Shown here piece by piece: positions 51,243 through 58,622 of a DNA stretch of 58,622 bases; the first letter of the stretch is position 1, and the number at the start of each line of letters is the position of its first letter. The notes beneath the pieces are model-generated. The model saw only the letters and a list, made by a program, of their open reading frames with translations. It was not told the DNA's origin and did no database searches. Origin of the DNA: Candidatus Nitrosopelagicus sp. (GTDB taxonomy: Archaea > Thermoproteota > Nitrososphaeria > Nitrososphaerales > Nitrosopumilaceae); NCBI GenBank assembly GCA_028345295.1, contig JAOMDA010000008.1, positions 1 to 58,622 of the forward strand, written 5' to 3'. The translations under genes were made by a program, and so were the position numbers.

Positions 51243-52136
51243 ATGTATAGGCGAGATAAATCATTGGGTCTTAATGAAATCCTAGAAATATCTAAACCAA
51301 GAATTGTGGTTCTTTTAGTAATAACTGCTGTAACATCCATGTTTGCTGCTAGTAAATTAGTAGGGCCAGATCTTGATTATTGGGGTCTTTTACATATAAT
51401 AATTGCTGGTGCATTAGCATCTGCTGGATCAAGTGCGTTGAACCACTATTATGACAGAGATATTGATCCATTAATGAAACGAACAAGTACTAGACCAATT
51501 CCTTCTGGAAGAATGAAGCCAAATTCTGTTTTAATTTATGGTCTTGCGGTAAGTGTAATTTCGGTAGTATATGGTGCACTAACTTTGAATTACATCTCGG
51601 CATTTTTTATCGCATTAGGTATTTTCTTTTATGTTATAATATACACTGTATGGCTGAAGCGACTTAATTCTTCAAATATTGTTATTGGTGGATTTGCAGG
51701 AAGTGCTGCATCTATGGCGGGTTGGTCAGCAGCAACAGGCTCAATGGATATTCTTGGCTTTCTAATTGGATTTTTGGTTTTTGTATGGACTCCTTCACAC
51801 TTTTGGTGTCTAGCCATGAAAATGAAAGATGAATACACTGAAGCAAAAGTGCCTATGTTACCAGTATTAATTGGAATGCAAAAGACATCGACTTACATTT
51901 TAGTTAACACTCTGATTCTCTTACCATATTCTTTAATGCTTTATGCATTTGGTATGGGATTAGTTTACACTGGTATAGCTGCAGCTGCAGGTGGTCTAAT
52001 GTTAGTATATCATTATAAATTAACAAAACTTCCTACTTCAGAATTTGCATGGAAAGCGTATAAAGTAACTGCACCATATCTTACAATTATATTTTTAGCA
52101 ATTGCATTAGATGCTGCATTCCATTTTAGAATATGA
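51243..52136 (+). CDS. ctaB: Protohaem IX farnesyltransferase (haem O synthase)
   Basis: A 297-residue UbiA-family membrane prenyltransferase. NHYYDRDIDPLMKRTSTRPIPSG is the first Asp-rich motif, and WTPSHFWCLAMKMKDEYTEAKVPMLPV is characteristic of CtaB. It farnesylates haem B to haem O, the precursor of haem A for terminal oxidases. It is divergent from the membrane cupredoxin, with 77 bp between the starts, and both probably serve respiration. Confidence 0.93.
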   Translation: MYRRDKSLGLNEILEISKPRIVVLLVITAVTSMFAASKLVGPDLDYWGLLHIIIAGALASAGSSALNHYYDRDIDPLMKRTSTRPIPSGRMKPNSVLIYGLAVSVISVVYGALTLNYISAFFIALGIFFYVIIYTVWLKRLNSSNIVIGGFAGSAASMAGWSAATGSMDILGFLIGFLVFVWTPSHFWCLAMKMKDEYTEAKVPMLPVLIGMQKTSTYILVNTLILLPYSLMLYAFGMGLVYTGIAAAAGGLMLVYHYKLTKLPTSEFAWKAYKVTAPYLTIIFLAIALDAAFHFRI

Positions 52137-52143
52137 TTATTTT

Positions 52144-52446
52144 TTATTCTGTTCCGGGGAAACTCGCTTCATAGTCTTTATCCTCAGATTCTTGGATTTG
52201 TTTCTCATATTCATCATCTTTCTCATTTATGGAAACAATTTCAATTCGTTTTGTATCCTTAGTCATCCATGTAACTGAGATAAGTCCCATAATTTCTAAA
52301 TCTAGTAAAATTTTATTAAATTCATTGTCTGTAATTATGACTTCATTTTTTACAAGAATTTTTGCAAGTTCTTTATCTGTAAGTCCTCCCTTCTCGGTAA
52401 TATTTTCTAATATTTTATTTTTTATTGGAATAGTCATTTTAACCAT
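52144..52446 (-). CDS. Small winged-helix protein downstream of CDC48
   Basis: A 100-residue protein. Residues about 5-70 look like a winged helix (LTDKELAKILVKNEVIITDNEFNKILLDLEIMGLI in outline), followed by an acidic tail. Its start overlaps the CDC48 stop by 8 nt; an ATG three codons in is also possible. Function unknown; it may be a regulator or an adaptor for the neighbouring ATPase. Confidence 0.72.
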   Translation of the reverse strand: MVKMTIPIKNKILENITEKGGLTDKELAKILVKNEVIITDNEFNKILLDLEIMGLISVTWMTKDTKRIEIVSINEKDDEYEKQIQESEDKDYEASFPGTE

Positions 52447-54610
52447 AAAATGTATTATCCATCTTCTGTGGAACTACATTTGAAACTCCTTCTTTGATCT
52501 TGTTATACCATGTTTCTACTTCTTTACTAATAGATGGTTTAATTCGTTTTAATCCTAATGCAAAATTGTTACTGGTGATTTTAGTTGAGTTATTTTGCAT
52601 TGCCTCAACAGCGGCTTCTCTACATAATGCTGCAAGGTCTGCACCAGAGTAATTTTGTGTAGCAAGTGCAATTTCTTTTAAATTTACATCAGCTGAAATA
52701 GGCATATTTTCTGTTAGAATTTCTATTATACTTAACCTTCCTTTTTCGTCTGGTGGTGGAACAAAAATTCTTAAATCTAGTCTACCTGAGCGTAACATAG
52801 AATTATCAATAACATCGGGCCTATTTGTTATTCCAATAACTACTACTCTGGAACTAGAACCTTCTTCCATCTCTGTAAGTAATTGACTTAGTATTGTTTC
52901 TCCAATACCACTTTCTTCACCGGATTTTAGTTTTGCAAGAGAGTCTAACTCATCAAAAATTATTACACATGGTGATGAGGATTTTGCTTTTCTAAAAATT
53001 TCTCTTATTGCCTTCTCAGATTCACCAACCCATTTTGATAAAATTTCTGGTCCTCTAACAAGTATCATATTACCTCCACTTTCTGTTGACATTGCTCTTG
53101 CCAGAATTGTTTTTCCACATCCTGGTGGCCCATAGAGCAATGCACCCTTTGGTGGTTTTATTCCCATTTTCAAAAATTTATCAGGTTCATTCATTGCAGC
53201 AATCAGGTTTTCTTCCAAGATTTTCTTTGCGTCATCTAATCCACCAACATTTTCCCAGTAAATTTTGGATCGCTCTACATAAAATTCTCTCATAGCAGTT
53301 GGTACTACTTCATGCATTGCATCGTAAAAATCAATTATTTTTATTTCCATTGATTGAAGAATTTTAGAAGGAATTTTTTCTGTTTCTAAATCTATTTTTG
53401 GTAAGTATCTTCGTATAGATTTCATTGCAGCTTCTCTACAGAGAGATTTCATGTCAGCACCAGTATATCCATGTAATTCTGATGCTAAAACCTTCAATTC
53501 TACATCATCAGCAATTGGCATTCCACGTGTATGGATTTGTAGTACTTCCAATCTACCATCTGCATTTGGTACAGATATCTCCATTTCTCTATCAAATCTC
53601 CCAGGTCTACGAAGTGCTGGATCTACACTATCTGGTCGATTTGTTGCACCAAGAACTATCACATTACCTCTTTCTGTTAAACCATCCATTAATGCAAGTA
53701 ATTGTGCAACCACTCTTTTTTCAACATCACCATATGCTTCTTCCCTTTTTGGTGCAATTGCATCAATTTCATCAATAAAAATAATACTGGGTGAATTTTC
53801 TTTTGCTTCTTTAAAGATATCTCTTAATCTAGCCTCTGTTTCTCCATAATACTTATTCATAATTTCTGGACCATTAATAGAAAACATATTGGCTTCTGAT
53901 TCACTAGCTAAAACTTTTGCAAGTAATGTTTTTCCACACCCAGGAGGACCGTATAACAGTATTCCACTATGTGGTTCTACCCCTAATCTAGTAAATAATT
54001 CTGGATGTCTTAATGGCAATTCCACAATTTCACGCATAACTTTTATTTCATCCCTTAAGCCACCTACTTCTTCATAAGTAATTCCAGATTTTTTATCACC
54101 AGTAGATTCTGAAAGAATTACTACCTGTGTAGGTCTTTCAATTTTTACTATTCCTTTAGGCGAAACCTTTTTTATTTTAAAGTCCATTGAATTACCTAAA
54201 ATCATAACTGAAATTTCATCTCCTTGACTTAGTGGCATTCCTTTTAATCTATTTTTTACAAAATCTGTAAATTCTTTATCAACAGCAACAATATCACTAA
54301 CTGGAACTAATGTAACAGTTTTTGCTTGTGATGTCTTTATTTTCTGAATTTCAACCACATCATTTAATGCAACTTCTAAATTCTTTCTCGTTTGCCCATC
54401 AATTCTAATGGTGTCTGGATATTTTTCATCTTCATCAGCAGGCCAAATGATTGCACATGTAGTATTTTTTGCATTAATCTTAATTGTGTCACCAGGTGAT
54501 GCATGAAGATAATCCATGGCATCAGGTCCAATCCGTGCCCTTTTTTTACCAATATCCCTATTTTTTGCTTCCCCAACCCTCATCTGAAGTGGATCAACAT
54601 TTTGTACCAA
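52439..54610 (-). CDS. cdc48: CDC48/VCP-type AAA+ ATPase
   Basis: A 723-residue double AAA protein: N-domain (about 1-180), then two AAA modules. Walker A GPPGCGKT occurs near residues 223 and 497. Walker B motifs are IIFIDEIDAIAPKR and VIIFDELDSLAK, and arginine fingers are in DPALRRPGRFD and NSMLRSGRLD. It unfolds proteins for the archaeal proteasome. It begins with TTG at 54610, preceded by a GGTGA Shine-Dalgarno-like site, and follows EF-1 beta by 10 nt. Confidence 0.95.
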   Translation of the reverse strand: MVQNVDPLQMRVGEAKNRDIGKKRARIGPDAMDYLHASPGDTIKINAKNTTCAIIWPADEDEKYPDTIRIDGQTRKNLEVALNDVVEIQKIKTSQAKTVTLVPVSDIVAVDKEFTDFVKNRLKGMPLSQGDEISVMILGNSMDFKIKKVSPKGIVKIERPTQVVILSESTGDKKSGITYEEVGGLRDEIKVMREIVELPLRHPELFTRLGVEPHSGILLYGPPGCGKTLLAKVLASESEANMFSINGPEIMNKYYGETEARLRDIFKEAKENSPSIIFIDEIDAIAPKREEAYGDVEKRVVAQLLALMDGLTERGNVIVLGATNRPDSVDPALRRPGRFDREMEISVPNADGRLEVLQIHTRGMPIADDVELKVLASELHGYTGADMKSLCREAAMKSIRRYLPKIDLETEKIPSKILQSMEIKIIDFYDAMHEVVPTAMREFYVERSKIYWENVGGLDDAKKILEENLIAAMNEPDKFLKMGIKPPKGALLYGPPGCGKTILARAMSTESGGNMILVRGPEILSKWVGESEKAIREIFRKAKSSSPCVIIFDELDSLAKLKSGEESGIGETILSQLLTEMEEGSSSRVVVIGITNRPDVIDNSMLRSGRLDLRIFVPPPDEKGRLSIIEILTENMPISADVNLKEIALATQNYSGADLAALCREAAVEAMQNNSTKITSNNFALGLKRIKPSISKEVETWYNKIKEGVSNVVPQKMDNTFYG

Positions 54611-54620
54611 GTGAAGTCAC

Positions 54621-54902
54621 CTATTTCATGTCAACAGACATTCTGCTCATATTTAGAACTTCAACCTCACTTACACCTTCTACAGATTTAACAGAATTCT
54701 CTAATGAATCCATTTGACCTTCTGCATCATCAAGAGTAAATTGTGCTTTTATGAATTCAAGTCCAAATGCAAGTGGTTCCTTGGAATATTCTTTTAATTC
54801 AATATCATCCTTTAGTTGTTTTTTAATTGAATTAGCTAACTCATCCAAATCAACCTCAGTTCCTGTTGGAAGTATTTTCACAATTAACAATAGTCTAGTC
54901 AT
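54621..54902 (-). CDS. ef1b: Translation elongation factor 1-beta
   Basis: About 93 residues. [19 protein letters not shown] at the start and [20 protein letters not shown] in the middle are diagnostic for archaeal EF-1 beta, the GDP/GTP exchange factor for EF-1 alpha. I use the ATG at 54902, which leaves the zinc-ribbon gene free upstream. It is co-transcribed with that gene and with cdc48. Confidence 0.93.
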   Translation of the reverse strand: MTRLLLIVKILPTGTEVDLDELANSIKKQLKDDIELKEYSKEPLAFGLEFIKAQFTLDDAEGQMDSLENSVKSVEGVSEVEVLNMSRMSVDMK

Positions 54903-54906
54903 ATTC

Positions 54907-55086
54907 TTAAGGTCCTGAGAAATTACAAGATTCACATGTATAAGATGTAGCTGATTCCCTGCAACTTTCACATCTCCATAGTAAAATAGAATCACATTCT
55001 GGGCAATTGAATTTTACACATTTATCATTAGGCATAATATGTCTGTGGCAACAACTACAAACAGGTAATTCTATACTTGATGACAT
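54907..55086 (-). CDS. Zinc-ribbon protein of the EF-1 beta operon (HVO_2753-like)
   Basis: A 59-residue protein (ATG at 55086, TAA at 54907-54909) with four C-x2-C pairs: CSCC, CPEC, CESC and CESC, ending in NFSGP. This matches the short archaeal zinc finger (DUF1610, HVO_2753) encoded ahead of EF-1 beta in many archaea. It presumably binds one or two zinc ions; RNA or ribosome association is inferred from its neighbours. Too short for a length-based finder but well supported. Confidence 0.9.
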   Translation of the reverse strand: MSSSIELPVCSCCHRHIMPNDKCVKFNCPECDSILLWRCESCRESATSYTCESCNFSGP

Positions 55087-55132
55087 ATAATTTGGCTTCT
55101 AGTTCGGAATTTATACCTTCCTTGAGTTATTC

Positions 55133-56278
55133 CTAACCAGGAATTAATTTTTTAATTTCACTACCAATTAATGCTTGTGCAGTTCCAAGAGATCTCTTTA
55201 ATCCTAGTAATTTTATAATTGAACCTGTATGAAAGTCAAAATCATCTTTTTTTGAAATGTCATTAATTATTTCTGGTGTTATAAAACTATAAAGTTTGTT
55301 TACTGTTTTATTATCAATTCTTGAAAGTATTTTTCTAGCAAGTATTTGTTTTTCAAATTCTTTTCCAAATTTATTTCTCCATAATGTTTCATAATTACTT
55401 AATTCTGATTCAATGTTGGTTTTCAAGTATTTTGAGATTGATTGACCAGCAAATATTCCTCCCATACCACATGAGAAAATTCCACCTGCAGTAGTTGGTT
55501 TGGCTTGACCAGCAGCATCACCTACAATAACTGTATTACCATGTACAAACTGTTTGATTGGACCTTTAATCCAAATTGGAGCATAAATTTTTCTAATAAC
55601 AGAGAACTTTCCTTTATTCTTTAAGAATTCATTGATTGCTTGTACTGAGCTAATTGAATTTCCAGATACACCAACTTTTCCAACGCCATTACCAGAAGGA
55701 ATTATCCATGCAAAGAATCCAGGAAATTTTTCCTGATCAAGATAAACTTCTACCTGATCTTTTTTTATCCAATCTGCATATACTTCATATTGCGCTGTGG
55801 GATAAATACCATCTTTATTTTTATTAGCTAATATTGATGTCCCCCTACAATCAACAAATACCTTACAATCAAAATTTCCTATTGATGTCTCAATAATATT
55901 AGAATTTTTATTTTTAAAACTAGCTTTAACAATTATTTCTGCACCATTATCTTTGGCCTGCCTTGCAACTTGTTTGTCAAGTTCACGTCTATTTACAACA
56001 ATTATTTCTTGATTTCTTGAATCTATACTGAAGTTATCACCGTTTGGAAAAAATACTTTAGCAGAATCAATTTTACATTCAAATGATTTTTCTGATGGCT
56101 CAATTCCTAACTCTTTTAGTGCTGACTCACTTACTAGACCGCCACAATGTTCTGGACTTCCCACCTCAAAACCTTCTTCTAAAACTAATACAGAATGACC
56201 TCTCTTAGCAACTTCACGAGCAGTTAGTAGTCCAGAAATACTGCCACCTGCCACTATAACATCATACATATCAGTCAT
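55133..56278 (-). CDS. Geranylgeranyl reductase-family FAD enzyme
   Basis: A 381-residue flavoprotein. The N-terminal VIVAGGSISGLLTAREVAKRG binds FAD, HCGGLVSESAL is typical of geranylgeranyl reductases, and GDAAGQAKPTTAGGIFSCGMGG is the second FAD motif. It reduces double bonds of prenyl chains, giving saturated archaeal membrane lipids or saturated quinones; which one is unknown. It is a single gene with a 46-bp gap to the zinc-ribbon operon. Confidence 0.9.
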   Translation of the reverse strand: MTDMYDVIVAGGSISGLLTAREVAKRGHSVLVLEEGFEVGSPEHCGGLVSESALKELGIEPSEKSFECKIDSAKVFFPNGDNFSIDSRNQEIIVVNRRELDKQVARQAKDNGAEIIVKASFKNKNSNIIETSIGNFDCKVFVDCRGTSILANKNKDGIYPTAQYEVYADWIKKDQVEVYLDQEKFPGFFAWIIPSGNGVGKVGVSGNSISSVQAINEFLKNKGKFSVIRKIYAPIWIKGPIKQFVHGNTVIVGDAAGQAKPTTAGGIFSCGMGGIFAGQSISKYLKTNIESELSNYETLWRNKFGKEFEKQILARKILSRIDNKTVNKLYSFITPEIINDISKKDDFDFHTGSIIKLLGLKRSLGTAQALIGSEIKKLIPG

Positions 56279-56362
56279 TAAAATTTAAATTATTTATTCC
56301 AATTTATGTTTGTCCAGATCATTAGTTGTAAAGTTTATCATAACGGTTTTTTCATATAAGTT

Positions 56363-56716
56363 ATGACTGAAATCAAGCAGGTAATTGTAGTTAGAACAGA
56401 TCTTGACATGGGTAAAGGAAAGATTGCTGCACAGGTAGGTCATGCATGTGTACTTGGCGCAGAACATGTTCGAAAATCAAATCCTGATTGGTTTATGAAA
56501 TGGTGGAATGGACAAGAAAAAGTCGTTGTCAAAGTTTCTGGTTTAAAAGAATTAGAAAAAATTAGAGATGGTGCAATTGAAATTGCAGTTCCATGGTCAG
56601 AAGTCACAGATGCAGGTCACACTCAGATTGCACCTGGAACTACAACCTGTATATCTTTGGGTCCTGCACCAGAAGATTTGATTGATAAAATTACAGGAGA
56701 TTTAAAACTCCTGTAA
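56363..56716 (+). CDS. pth2: Peptidyl-tRNA hydrolase Pth2
   Basis: A 117-residue Pth2. DLDMGKGKIAAQVGHACV, VVVKVSGLKELEKI and DAGHTQIAPGTTTCISLGP are the family motifs. It frees tRNA from stalled peptidyl-tRNA. In many archaea the next gene is truD; here a beta-propeller gene is inserted between them. Confidence 0.95.
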   Translation: MTEIKQVIVVRTDLDMGKGKIAAQVGHACVLGAEHVRKSNPDWFMKWWNGQEKVVVKVSGLKELEKIRDGAIEIAVPWSEVTDAGHTQIAPGTTTCISLGPAPEDLIDKITGDLKLL

Positions 56717-56755
56717 TTCGGAATAAGATATAACAAGCTTAGATTTTGAAGAATC

Positions 56756-58363
56756 GTGAAACAAAAGACAAAGGCATACCTTGCATTCGGATTTTTGGGC
56801 GGAATTTTATTAACATCTACTATATTGTTTGCACTTCCTCCTCCAGCTCCAACAATGACTGAAGCAGAAATGATCTCAGAAGCAGAAATAACTAAAACTG
56901 GAAGTCCAATGGATAATTATCCAAATGACCAACGTGATACATTTTGTGGTATAGGTGATGCAAAATCAAATACTTTTGTCAACGAATATAAAATTCCAAC
57001 TGTATGTACACAACCACTTGCCATTCACGTAACTCCTGATGGCCAAATATGGTTTGTTGAAAGTAACGTAGGTAGAATTGCAAACTTTGATCCAACAACA
57101 GAGACTTTCACCGAATATGATAATCCATATTGGCCTGAGGCTAGCCGCTCTATGAATTGGGGAATAGATTACTCTTCAGATAATTCACTATGGTATACTG
57201 ATGGTAGTACTGATTCTATATGGCAGTTTAGTATTAACGACAAAAATTATACCGCATTAACATATCCTGTATCTGAATCTGGTTCCTTACCTCAAAGATT
57301 AGAAATCTATGGCTCTAATGTGTTTGTAAATGATTTCACGGGAGGAAAATTAACGATGTTTGATATTAGTAAGAATTCAGATGCAGTAGAATATACTAGT
57401 ATAGTCAACCCAATACCTGAAAGTTTTACTGGCGACTTTGCTTTAGATTCTCAAGATAATATTTGGTATACATCTTGGAGACCAGACGATGTAGGTGTAC
57501 TTGCTAAAGTCAATATCTCTATGTATACACGAGATTTGAACCAAGATGAACCTTTATCAGAAGATGATGTGGCAGCATTCGAATTCCCACAGGATCTTAA
57601 CACGGCAAATGGGTTATCAATTGACTATAATGGAGATATATGGATTGTTGATACATCAAGTAGTTTCTTCTTCAGGTTTGATCCAACAACTGAAGAATTT
57701 ACAAAATACATTACACATGTACCTCATCTATCTACTTATGGAAATGAAACTGGAGTGATCAAAGATCCAATATCTAGACCATACTGGACAGATCTTGATA
57801 ATTTTGGAAATCTTGTATTTAATGAACAAACGTCAAATAGAATTGGAATTCTCAATATATCTAATGAATCATTTATCGAATATACGATCCCATCAAAGAA
57901 TCCCAACTGGGCTGACTGTGGTGATTTGAAAGACTGTGGTATTGCTCAAGTATTTGATTTTGCTATTCATGGCAAAAAAATTTGGTTCACTGAGTGGGTT
58001 GAAAATAATATTGGAGTATTAGATACAGAAAAACCATTACCATTTACTATAGAAACTGATACACAAGAAATAACACTAAAGAAAGGCGAATCTATTGATG
58101 CGGTTCTTAATGTAAACTATAATGATGCAAGTAGTTATGTTAATAGTGAATTCCTATCTGCACATACTGCGGCTAAAACCATTAATTTCACTGATATTGA
58201 AATTACTCCATCCCGTGAATCATTTCAAAACAATAAGGAAAGTATCTTAGTAACTATCCACGCAAGTGAAAACGCACTCTCTGGAGACTACAAAGTGCTT
58301 GTTGGTATTGGTAATGATGAAGTCACAGTGTCCAAATTTATTACTGTAAAAATAGAATCGTGA
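56756..58363 (+). CDS. Secreted/anchored beta-propeller protein (streptogramin lyase-like)
   Basis: A 535-residue protein starting with GTG. A hydrophobic N-terminal segment (about 7-27) is a signal or anchor. Residues about 75-430 contain repeats of the form 'DGQIWFVESNVGRIANFDPTTETFTEYD' (split over several copies), typical of Vgb-like streptogramin lyase/NHL propellers. A C-terminal beta-sandwich (about 435-535) follows. Antibiotic lyase activity is not implied; many homologues are of unknown function. Two Cys (in FCGIGDAK and PTVCTQP) may form a disulfide outside the cell. Confidence 0.78.
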   Translation: MKQKTKAYLAFGFLGGILLTSTILFALPPPAPTMTEAEMISEAEITKTGSPMDNYPNDQRDTFCGIGDAKSNTFVNEYKIPTVCTQPLAIHVTPDGQIWFVESNVGRIANFDPTTETFTEYDNPYWPEASRSMNWGIDYSSDNSLWYTDGSTDSIWQFSINDKNYTALTYPVSESGSLPQRLEIYGSNVFVNDFTGGKLTMFDISKNSDAVEYTSIVNPIPESFTGDFALDSQDNIWYTSWRPDDVGVLAKVNISMYTRDLNQDEPLSEDDVAAFEFPQDLNTANGLSIDYNGDIWIVDTSSSFFFRFDPTTEEFTKYITHVPHLSTYGNETGVIKDPISRPYWTDLDNFGNLVFNEQTSNRIGILNISNESFIEYTIPSKNPNWADCGDLKDCGIAQVFDFAIHGKKIWFTEWVENNIGVLDTEKPLPFTIETDTQEITLKKGESIDAVLNVNYNDASSYVNSEFLSAHTAAKTINFTDIEITPSRESFQNNKESILVTIHASENALSGDYKVLVGIGNDEVTVSKFITVKIES

Positions 58364-58622
58364 TTCCTAAAATTGATTCTGACATAGGCATATTTCTTTA
58401 TACAACAAAGTCAGTTGGTACAGGTGGCACAATAAAGAAATCAAATGATGATTTCAAAGTCAAAGAACTTCTTTCAGAAAAAGCATTAAAGACAATTTCA
58501 AACGATATTGGGCTCTCAGTCTATACTCTTCAAAAAAACGGTATTGATACATCTCATGCATTAAGAGATGTTGAAAAACGATTTGGATTAGTTTTGAAGT
58601 CACTTGGATTAAAAGATGCAAG
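58360..58622 (+). CDS. truD: tRNA pseudouridine synthase TruD, N-terminal part (cut by window end)
   Basis: The frame starts at GTG 58360, overlapping the propeller stop as GTGA, and runs off the end. The 87 visible residues match the TruD N-terminus: KSVGTGGTIKKSNDDFKVKEL precedes the family's nucleotide-binding region. TruD makes pseudouridine 13 in tRNA. Only the first part is present, so the catalytic Asp is not in view. Confidence 0.83.
   Translation, partial: MIPKIDSDIGIFLYTTKSVGTGGTIKKSNDDFKVKELLSEKALKTISNDIGLSVYTLQKNGIDTSHALRDVEKRFGLVLKSLGLKDA

Noticed and set aside
51166-51264. Longer N-terminus for the membrane cupredoxin protein
   Set aside because: It would overlap the divergent ctaB coding region and adds a non-hydrophobic, unlike-family segment; the ATG at 51165 starts just before the first helix.
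1-58622. tRNA, rRNA, CRISPR or mobile-element signatures
   Set aside because: I looked through the intergenic gaps for tRNA T-arm motifs, regularly spaced repeats and transposase or integrase motifs and saw none; a covariance-model scan would be needed to be certain about tRNAs with introns.

Overview
This window is a gene-dense, AT-rich archaeal chromosome segment from an ammonia-oxidising member of the Nitrososphaerota (Thaumarchaeota), most like Nitrosopumilus and its relatives. The evidence is archaeal information genes (DnaG-type primase, L39e, L31e, L15e, Rpo7, Spt4, EF-1 beta, CDC48, Pth2, TruD, HerA-NurA-Mre11-Rad50), an AniA-like copper oxidase of the ammonia-oxidiser NirK type, a 3-hydroxypropionyl-CoA dehydratase of the HP/HB carbon-fixation cycle, and LysW-dependent lysine and arginine synthesis. 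I see no rRNA, tRNA, CRISPR array, insertion sequence, integrase or prophage. No gene-free gap exceeds 300 bases. The species assignment is inference from gene content.

Layout. 1-3.2 kb (+): HP/HB dehydratase, A-type Fe-S carrier, primase and CTP-type riboflavin kinase. 3.2-13.9 kb (-): FAD synthase, a diphthine synthase fused to DUF357, then a large amino-acid block. Within it, argG-lysW(E)-argX-argC/lysY-argB/lysZ-argD/lysJ-lrp is followed by homocitrate synthase-lysW(Q)-lysX-lysK. 14-16.6 kb (+): an ABC importer for a small anion or sulfonate-like solute. 16.6-20.7 kb: MFS permease, a membrane protein with a double winged-helix regulator, a NUDIX hydrolase and a surface protein. 20.8-25.7 kb (+): methionine cycle genes (MetF-like, split MetH) and ribosomal L39e/L31e. 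25.7-29.4 kb (-): degenerate FtsZ-like protein, tRNA methylthiotransferase, fumarase. 29.6-35.8 kb: NirK-like oxidase, SerA, several secreted or anchored proteins, L15e, a thioredoxin-fold protein and a HEAT protein. 35.8-41.4 kb (-): complete nurA-herA-mre11-rad50 operon. 41.5-45 kb: de novo NAD genes (nadX, nadA, nadC) interleaved with spt4-rpo7. 45.2-49.6 kb (+): Mrp ATPase, GTP-dependent dephospho-CoA kinase, a candidate C/D box sRNA, a small metalloprotease, H+-pyrophosphatase. 49.6-56.3 kb: DUF2024, JAMM protease, membrane cupredoxin, haem O synthase, CDC48/EF-1 beta operon, geranylgeranyl reductase. 56.3 kb to the end (+): pth2, a secreted beta-propeller and the start of truD.

How it works together: NirK-like oxidase, membrane cupredoxin, haem O synthase and H+-PPase serve copper-based respiration and energy conservation; the dehydratase and fumarase serve carbon metabolism; and the lysine/arginine, methionine, NAD, flavin and CoA genes supply an autotroph. 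Promoters mostly show a TATA-like box about 22-30 nt before the start codon, suggesting leaderless mRNAs; internal operon genes often start with TTG or GTG overlapping or abutting the preceding stop.

The most unusual item is the pair of LysW carriers. The one beside the arginine-type ligase ends in the canonical Glu. The one beside the lysine-type ligase ends in Gln, which cannot be directly ligated by the known chemistry. Also notable are the DphB-DUF357 fusion, the FtsZ-like protein with a ruined tubulin signature, and a well-formed C/D box sRNA candidate after the dephospho-CoA kinase gene.
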